From Paramisgurnus dabryanus (lineage: Eukaryota > Chordata > Actinopteri > Cypriniformes > Cobitidae): DNA of 64,000 nt. The DNA lies in contig NC_133354.1 in NCBI RefSeq assembly GCF_030506205.2, positions 26,396,488-26,460,487 of the forward strand, in the 5' to 3' direction. Position numbers and translations under genes: made by a program. The notes below the pieces were generated by a model. The model was not told the DNA's origin and ran no database searches. It worked only from the letters and a program-made list of their open reading frames with translations. Numbering within the stretch: the stretch's first letter is position 1; each line of letters begins with the position of its first letter. Positions 56,944 to 64,000 of this stretch are shown here, piece after piece.

Positions 56944-57379
56944 AGGGACACTCCACTTTTTTTGAAAATATGCTCATTTTCCAGCTCCCCTAGAGTTAAA
57001 CATTTGATTTTTACCGTTTTGGAATCCATTCAGCTGATGTCCAGGTCTGGCGCTAGCACTTTTAGCATAGCTTAGCATAATCCATTGATTATTAATCCAT
57101 ATCTGCCTAGAAAATCGCAACTTAAAATTTTCTGTCTGTCTTAGTACACAGTGTCACTACAGAAGGGTTAATTTTATAATAGGAAAAATATCGAAACTCT
57201 TTGGTTATTTTTTAGCGCGAGGCTAATGGTCTAATCAGATTCAATGGATTATGCTAAGCTATGCTAAAAGTGCTAGCGCCAGACCCGGAGATCAGCTGAA
57301 TGGATTCAAAAACGGTAAGAATAAAATGTTTGACTCGGGGAGCTAGAGCACTTAGCACTTAAAAAAGTGGAGTGTCCCT
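56944..57379. mobile_element. TTAA-flanked foldback MITE (ACTCCAC family) in the putative 3' UTR
   Basis: TTAA at 56940-56943 and 57380-57383. AGGGACACTCCACTTTTTTT at the left is mirrored by AAAAAAGTGGAGTGTCCCT at the right. The centre is about 290 bp shorter than in the copy at 51245-51966. Confidence 0.8.
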
Positions 57380-58019
57380 TTAAGGTTTTGGTTAAAGATT
57401 TTGGTTCATATTGTTTCAACTTTTCACTTGCTGCAGTTCACTACAGTCATGGCCGTAGCCAGCTCAGTAAATTTTTCATATAATTTTTTTTAATTTGAAG
57501 TTCTCTGAATGACTAATTAATAATTTTAAAATGATTCATGTTAGCCTTCATGTATATAATTAAGTTTGGACAGTTTACTGTATAGTTTTGCGTAAAATGA
57601 CGAGCAGCTGTAAGACACTGCCGGCTGTGCAGCATTCACAGTGTTGCCAGATCCCATTGTGAAAAATCCTCTTTAGACATAGTGTTTAATGTTTTAGCAA
57701 TTAATGCAACACTTTGTAAAATGTATAAATAAGAATGTGTAGCTGACTGTTAGCGATATCTCTAATTTATTTCGGAAAGACAAGTTCTGAACTTATTTTT
57801 TGCTTTATAGCCTATTTTTTGTTTGTTTTAGTCCTAATATCTGGCAACAAGCAGTCACAGCACCTAAACAGTAATCAAATGGCACATCATTCAGCGTGGG
57901 CAGGTTATTGCTGACTATATTTGGTCAATAATCATCATGATTAAAATGCTTTTAAAACACGGATACAAAGATAATTGATTTTAGAAATAAAATAAGTTAA
58001 ATAAGTATTTTGTAAAAGT

Positions 58020-58290
58020 TATGCACTACAAATATAGTAATTAAAAATATACACTTCTACAGTACTTGAATAGTACTTTAATGCACTATAAAAAGTATAC
58101 AATAATACTTAAATAGTTTCTAGTGTATTGAAATAAATGGTGTCTTAAAATAGCACAGTTAAGTACACTAAGATGTTTTAAAGTTTATCTTAAGAAGTAC
58201 TAAAGACTCATTCCTGGTATATAAACTACAAAATTAGTGCACAAAATAGTACATAGTGTACTTAAAGTGTATTTTAGTCCACTTTTTTCT
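58020..58290. repeat. Degenerate AGTACT/AGTATAC-rich repeat
   Basis: Repeated AGTACT, AGTATAC and AGTACAC units with AT spacers, a type frequent in fish DNA. No clear ends. Confidence 0.4.
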
Positions 58291-59000
58291 CCTGGGATAG
58301 CATTTGTTAACTCTTAACAAACCCAGGACCTTATTTTCAAACCCTGGCTACAGCCATGACTACAGTGAAGTTTAAAGAGCGCCTGCCCAGCCCCAAGAGT
58401 CCTGTGTAACACTGTATTATGAGCCTAAACATTGTTTTTACACCACATAATATGGATCCAACCGAAAGAGAGCAAGTAACCCAAAGTGTGTCTGCAAAAT
58501 ATGAACAAAAATGGTGCTCATTTTTTTACAGCAAAGTGTTTGTTGTTTACATATGCAGTTAAAATACATATAAGGGTGCATTACATAACTTATCCCTTAG
58601 TGTAGACAGCAGTACCCAGATGGCCAAGTAGATATTGTAGTAGTGTACACTGCACAGTACAACATTTAGGGTGCAATCTTAGTGTACATTAAAAAAGCTT
58701 ATTCATGTAGCTAATTTTCAGTGCACACACCTGAATCCATTTAAAAAATGTTGTAAATATGAACTAGAATTTTATTTTTTGTATTTATTTGAGGTACCTG
58801 TGCTTTTCCCAAAGGCATGCCAATTTTGTGCTTTTTGTGCATGCGGCATTAGTGACAATCATACAGTTAACCTAAAAACACAAGAAGCAATATTATGATA
58901 TATTCATCACATTGTCTGAGTACTGTTATGGTGAGTGCAGTGTGAGTCTGCTTTCTTTAAAGGCCACGAATGGACATTTACCTTTTTGATTCATCACATG

Positions 59001-59022
59001 AATAAATAAAGTTGCAAATAAA
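59001..59022 (+). terminator. adamts2: Clustered polyadenylation signals
   Basis: AATAAATAAA (59001-59010) and AATAAA (59017-59022), followed by GT/T-rich GGTGCTGGTTTTATTTGC, look like a real cleavage/polyadenylation site for a + strand transcript. Confidence 0.5.
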
Positions 59023-59025
59023 AGT

Positions 59026-59830
59026 AATGGTGCTGGTTTTATTTGCTTGATTCATGTTCCTTTCGCTGTGTGAGTGAAACAACAGATGATCAAATTTTAG
59101 GTTGCTTGAGTTACCAAATGACGGACACAAGATGGCGCTGCTTCACTATTGATCACTATTGCTTTCTTTGTTTGTTATTTTATTTATTCTTATTTTCAAA
59201 GACAATAAATATTTAACCACTATTACGCTCAGCACATTTTATATGACAGCTGGGGAAAACATCAATGACCATGTATGGAAAGCAGATGGCAGTACGATGT
59301 TGCTACAAGCTGAGACGACCTCTATTTTGCAAGGTCTTTAAAAAGCTGTTTTCGAAAATAAACCTTGTGTCCATAGACAGATACGAAGCGAATGACGGCC
59401 TGACAAAAAAATTGCTTTTTAGTTGTGTCAACAGGACTGCTATATTGATGTTTCAGTGCTGTTATTTTTGTATAAATCTAAACGAGTGTCATTTTGGCAT
59501 AATGACAATTTTTATTCTATCAGATTATGAATATAACAACATTTATAAATCAAACCATAGTTATAATGTTTAGGAATCGGATATAAATCAATATAATATC
59601 ACGTTAAAGCCAAAATGACAGTTTAAAATATAATAAAATAGTTTATAATATAAAAATATTTTTATGCGGATCAGCTTTATTATTTGTTTGAAGGCGTTGT
59701 GTTCAATACATTTTGAAATATGAAATTTTATATGATAAGCCAAAATATATGTTTATAATCATAATGTTTATAAAAGGCCTGTTATACAGTGAACTGTAAA
59801 GGATATAAACTTCTAAAAAATTGGTAACAT
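59026..59830. other. Unannotated intergenic DNA
   Basis: AT-rich; open frames at 59159-59341 and 59265-59573 lack recognisable domains. Confidence 0.4.
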
Positions 59831-59943
59831 GAAGGGATACAGCTACGTCCATAATCTCGTGAAATCTCGCCGGATAAGCGCACTTTTCATTTTAACCCTA
59901 AACCCGACATCTCGTGAGATTTGGCCGTAGCTGTATCCCTTTA
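59831..59943. mobile_element. Small foldback MITE
   Basis: AAGGGATACAGCTACGTCCA at the left is mirrored by GGCCGTAGCTGTATCCCTTT at the right, with ATCTCGTGA paired to TCTCGTGAGAT inside. Confidence 0.65.
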
Positions 59944-60121
59944 GGCAGAACCAAGAAAGTGCATGTCTGTGTTGCCCTCTGCGGGTGAGATTTAGGTACT
60001 CTTCTACACTGACATTAATTTAACACTTAAATTGCTGTTTTGTCCTAAATACTATGTGATTATCTTTACTAAAATATTTGAGGGACCTCCGTAAGTAATT
60101 TTTTTACTTCTTATAGGACCT

Positions 60122-60410
60122 TACCGACTGTTTCAGCAGTATCAACATAATCAAGCGGCTGTCGTGGTCCGCACGTACCTTCCGGTAAACTCCGCTAAGA
60201 ATAACAACAAAGTTCTTTAAACGTAGCTATTTATAAAAACAACACATAGATTACCTTTGAAACCAAAAAATTTGTTATTTTTCGACGAGGCATTTGTTCA
60301 AGAGATCAGTTTAGCAACTAGTCAAACCATAAAAAAACGAAACCGGAAGTAAAGTTCGGATCCAGACGTGTATTGCGTCAGCGCACGTGCATCCGATGAA
60401 ACCATCTAGT
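60122..60410. repeat. TATAGACGGTTT MITE, copy 4, diverged
   Basis: CCGACTGTTTCAGCAGTATC, AGTTTAGCAACTAGTCAAAC and GATGAAACCATCTAG match the family at 15230 and 30494. Confidence 0.55.
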
Positions 60411-60562
60411 GAGGATTCACCCTGATGAACAAAAACACGTTTGAACTGGTTTAGTTTCCCAATCCATTCTATCTGAGGCTGGTTTTAAGGGGTTTTTGAT
60501 TACTTTTTTTTTTATCTGGTCACGCTGGTCTCGATTGCTGTTTGGACTGGTGATACCAACTT

Positions 60563-60700
60563 AAAGGAATAGTTCGCTCAAAAATGAAAATTGTCATTAT
60601 TTTCTCACTCTTATGTTGAGTTGAACCTGTTTAAATTTTATTTGTTCTGTTGAACACAAAGGAAGATATTTTGAGGAATGTTTGTAAGCAAACTAATCAG
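60563..60700. repeat. TTAA-ended repeat fragment
   Basis: TTAAAGGAATAGTTCGCTCA and AATGAAAATTGTCATTATTT are one end of a common fish TTAA-type element; the partner end is missing. Confidence 0.5.
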
Positions 60701-60861
60701 AAGACCCATTTATATCTATATTAGTTAGGGTGACCATACGTGCCATTCGTCCCGGACGCGTCCTGTCCAGGATTTCGGGTGCGTCCTCCGGAAGTCATTT
60801 TTGTCGACCGCATACGTCATAGAGGATTATAATTATTATAACAGAAAAGCAGCAGTTACAT

Positions 60862-61200
60862 TTTTATGTAAGCCCCAACATTAAATGACACATTAAATGA
60901 AATACAATGTCGTTACAATGCTAAAAACAAAGTTGTGACTGCTGCGTTAGCGTTATATGCTAGTTAATGCTATATGCTAACGTTTGGGCTGAAGTTCTAT
61001 ATTGATGTTACAGTTGCAGGTCCATACTGGAAAAACACAAACTTACCACTCAGAAACATCCATTAACAATCTCCAAACAATTGATTATTCCTCAAAATCT
61101 GTATCTTCATCTGATACAGACCCAAACATAAGATCTGTTTACACACACAAAGAGCTACTGAACTGAACTGCTCTGAGAAACAGCCAATCAGAGCAGAGTG
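60862..61200. repeat. Empty-site copy of the 32634-35050 host repeat
   Basis: Sequence from TTAAATGAAATACAATG to CAGCCAATCAGAGCAGAG matches the host parts of 32634-35050. It lacks both insertions: the first site reads CAATGCTAAAAACAAAG, the second CATTAACAATCTCC with one TTAA at 61063-61066. Confidence 0.75.
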
Positions 61201-62082
61201 TCCTTGTAATGTGTGGGGAAAACACAAAAACATGTAGAGGTCATGTTTGTATGTCAGTTTCTTCATGACCTTTGTATCAGATTGCTGAAAGCATGAGGCA
61301 AGTTTATTGCAGAAATAAAAATATCTACTCTATTTGGATATATGTACATATACACTAACAGATAAAAACATTGTGTAATTGGACTTTTGCCTCAAAACCA
61401 TCCAGTTACAGTGTCAGGCAGTCAGTTATTTATTTTTCAGTACTGTTTTAAACAATATCTTCATAAACGTTAGCATGTTAACTACGGCAAAAAATAATAA
61501 TATAAAACATTACATAACATCTGCATTATATAACATTTTTATGAGCAAAATAGGAAATCATACCATCATGCTTTGCGTTGCCATACAGTATGTATGGAGC
61601 ATTTACTACAGAGAAATCTATTCATGTTCTCAAATCAATATTTCATGTTCATATTCCTCCCCACAGAGAGCATTACTAAAACTTTAATGCTCACTCCACT
61701 ACATGTTTTACTGTGTTGGATGTTGACTTTCTCTTCCAAATTTACTAAATAATTCAAAGGAGAAGTGAATAAAAATGTCTGGAGCCTTTAGACCTTTTCC
61801 TTATTCCCTCATGCTCCTGGATATACTGGAGTTTTATATAACCTCAATCTTAAAATAAATACAAGCATCAAACTAACACTTATTATGGTAAAGTGCTGCG
61901 TGTGTTTTAAAATAATGTTGCATAACTTTCAGATGTCACGAGTAAATGACTTTACATTCTCTTTTATGATGTTTTGTGTACAAGACAATCCAGGATGTTT
62001 TGTTTTTATGTTAATGAACTGTCTACAGAATTACTTTAAAAATCAATAAGAAACTGAAATGTTAGCATTACCTATAGTGACT
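61201..62082. other. Unannotated intergenic DNA
   Basis: No feature recognised. Confidence 0.4.
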
Positions 62083-62335
62083 ACATTGTAAAAAATAATT
62101 GCTGTAGTTATGCAGCGACTTACTGTAGATTTATATTTGTCTCATTATTGGTAACAGTTTGTTAAAATATTAAACATTAACAAATCTTTGTCTTACAGAA
62201 TAAAACTATAAAAACAGCCTCAGACTCTTTTTTTCAGATTTTGGTTCCTAGAAATGCTTTGCGTAATGCTGTATTTTTATAGTTTTTTTCTGAAAGATAA
62301 CGTCTTGTTAATTTTTAACAGACATTTTTAACAGT
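62083..62335. mobile_element. CACTG foldback MITE, copy 4 (short)
   Basis: ACATTGTAAAAAATAATTGC at the left and TTTTTAACAGTG at the right, with GAATAAAACTATAAAAACAG and TTTTGGTTCCTAGAAATGCT in the centre, match 2625-3041 with an internal deletion. Confidence 0.65.
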
Positions 62336-62803
62336 GTATGTATGTTTGTAAAAACTAGTAGAGACCCTTAAAATATGTCACAGTAAAGATATCATTCTGT
62401 GTCTCCTCCAAACCGTCTGAATTAAAGATTAAAGAGATTTGCATCGTCCAAAAGAAAGTACAACAAACTTTAACATTTGATTGATTATTAATAATCTAAA
62501 GGTTCAAATGGTACAGCCAGTTGTTATTTATAGACACAGTGAATATTGTTGTTGATGTGTGTCTGTGTTTGTAGATTAGATTTTCCATGAGTAAGACATT
62601 ATACAGACGCTTAACATTACCATGTGGTGAGTTGGCCAGCTTTTAAATAAAGTGTCTTGTGTTATGTTTATCTAGACAACATTTTGAAACCTCACTGCAA
62701 GCAACAGACATTATTTTTCTGAGTTAACTATAGACTATGAGTACACTTAATAAATTTGAATTTGGTTACGTTTTTTATTTTTATTTATTTTTTAAATAAC
62801 CAA
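62336..62803. other. Unannotated intergenic DNA
   Basis: No feature recognised. Confidence 0.35.
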
Positions 62804-63047
62804 CGCTATCTCACAAGAATTCATACATATTTTTCGAGTTGGCTAATGTGTATTAATTCATATGACCACATTTGTACGTTTTTGTACGATTTGCCCTGTG
62901 ACATTGGGGTTAGGGGCAGGCTTAGGGGTTTGGTTTCATTGTTGTTTTTTCATGAGAATAGTTAGTTTTTGCATGATTAACTTGTTATGAATTTTTACGA
63001 ATTAGCCAACTCTTAAAATATGTACAAATTCTTGTGAGATCAGGCTG
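62804..63047. mobile_element. Inverted-repeat MITE (ATCTCACAAGAATT type)
   Basis: GCTATCTCACAAGAATTCAT and GAGTTGGCTAA at the left are mirrored by TTAGCCAACTC and AAATTCTTGTGAGATCAGGC at the right. Confidence 0.7.
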
Positions 63048-63102
63048 ATGTATGACACTCCATCATGTAAGCATGCTCCGTTTGTTTGCTTCATGTACAG
63101 TG

Positions 63103-63292
63103 CACTGAAAAAAAATGATTCATTCAATTTACTAAATTTTTTTAAGGTAGTTGCAATCAGTTTATTTAAGTTACATTTTAAAAAATAGAAAAATTAAATA
63201 AAAAACTTTTGTTTAAATGTAGCTTAAATAAATTGATTGCAACCACTTACCTTAAAAATTGAGTAAATTGAATGAATAATTTTTTTTCAGTG
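63103..63292. mobile_element. CACTG-ended palindromic MITE (second family)
   Basis: CACTGAAAAAAAATGATTCA and TTCAATTTACT are mirrored by AGTAAATTGAATGAAT and TTTTTTTTCAGTG. Internal AAGGTAGTTGCAATCAGTTT pairs with AATTGATTGCAACCACTTAC. 190 bp, almost entirely a hairpin. Confidence 0.75.
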
Positions 63293-63297
63293 TGGGG

Positions 63298-64000
63298 TGA
63301 AAAAGTGTTTACAATGTGTTTAAATCACATAAAAAGGACCTGCCTGACAAAGCAAAAATAACATAAAAGCTCATCTTAGTTTTTCCAGGAAAATATCTGA
63401 AAACATCTAATGATCCCCAAGACTGATGAAACAAAAGTTTAACTTTTTGGAAGGTGTGTGTGTCCCATTAAGTCTGGTGTAAACGTAACACAGCATTTCA
63501 TCATACCAACAGTAAAATATGGTGGCGGTAGCGTGATGGTCTGGGGCTGTTTTGATTCTTCAGGAAGACCTGCTGTGATAAATGAAACCATGAATTCTGC
63601 TGTGTTTCAAAAAAATCCTGTAGGACAATGTCTGGCCATCTGTTCATGACCTGAAGCTGAAGCGAAATTTGGTTCTGCAGCAGGACAATGATTCAAAACA
63701 CACCAGCAAGTCCACCTCTGAATGGCTGAAGAAAAACAAAATGAAGACTTTAGAGTGGCCTAGTAAAAGTCCTGACCTCAATCCTATTAAGATGCTGTGG
63801 CATGACCTTAAAAAGGCTCGAAAACTCTCCAATGCAGCTGAATTACAACAATTCTGCAAAGATGAGTGGATCAACATTCCCCAACAGACTCATTGCAAAG
63901 TTATTGCATATGAATGGTTACAGTTATTGCTGCCAAGGGTGGACCAACCAGTTAGGTTTAGGGGGCAAGCATTTTTTTACACAGTGCCATATAGTTTTGG
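63298..64000 (+). pseudogene. Tc1-like transposase pseudogene, cut by window end
   Basis: Recognisable blocks are TPTVKYGGGSVMVWGCFDSS-like sequence at 63506-63560, LQQDNDSKHTSKSTSEWLKK at about 63674-63735, and PSKSPDLNPIKMLWHDLKKA at about 63762-63822. They lie in different frames with stops between. In PDLNPI(E)xLW the expected catalytic Glu is Lys. The 3' end ACACAGTGCCATATAG near 63978 resembles the family terminus. Confidence 0.85.

Larger units (their letters stand above)
56475..59025 (+). other. adamts2: Probable adamts2 3' UTR
   Basis: No further coding signal. The region carries a foldback MITE (56944-57379) and a tract of AGTACT/AGTATAC-like repeats (58020-58290). An internal AATAAA occurs near 57984 and 58132; the best end is the cluster at 59001-59022. 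UTR length is an inference. Confidence 0.45.

Overview
The window looks like vertebrate nuclear DNA from a ray-finned fish. Large introns, splice-bounded exons and a very dense load of DNA-transposon remnants of kinds common in cyprinid-type genomes support this. A cypriniform fish is an inference from repeat style, not proven. No bacterial operons, CRISPR arrays, rRNA or tRNA genes were seen.

The one clear protein-coding gene is adamts2 on the + strand, a procollagen N-proteinase of the ADAMTS2/3/14 group. Nineteen exons from 23832 to 56474 join in one frame and encode 1080 residues plus a stop. They cover the end of the prodomain with its RARR furin site, the zinc metalloprotease domain, disintegrin-like region, TSR1, cysteine-rich region, spacer, TSR2-4, PLAC domain and a long Thr/Pro-rich tail. 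Paralogue-specific stretches (TPDIL before TSR1, SLADFREEQC, QWLSR..P..KISS, the RIQEL motif near the C-terminus) favour ADAMTS2 over ADAMTS3 and ADAMTS14. The signal-peptide and main prodomain exons were not found in the 23.8 kb upstream and probably lie before the window. A likely 3' end with clustered AATAAA signals is near 59001-59022.

Layout: 1-23831 is upstream intron or intergenic DNA full of MITEs, hAT-like elements, a dead Tc1 copy and a deleted gypsy remnant, with one possible unrelated minus-strand exon at the left edge. 23832-56474 is adamts2. Its introns hold nested transposons, a degenerate minus-strand multi-exon unit with its own promoter-like ETS/CRE motif (about 26.5-29.4 kb), and two long TA microsatellites (a third lies upstream). 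56475 to about 59025 is probable 3' UTR. 59026-64000 is intergenic DNA with more MITEs and a dead Tc1-like transposase at the right edge.

The most informative non-coding structure is a set of short DNA elements flanked by TTAA. Many are large near-palindromes, and several are nested inside each other. A second copy of one host repeat supplies an empty-site comparison, exact for one inserted element and approximate for the other. I found no convincing new biological system. The points most worth checking are two extra cysteines in the catalytic domain, the expanded tail, the minus-strand intronic unit, and the nested TTAA insertions.
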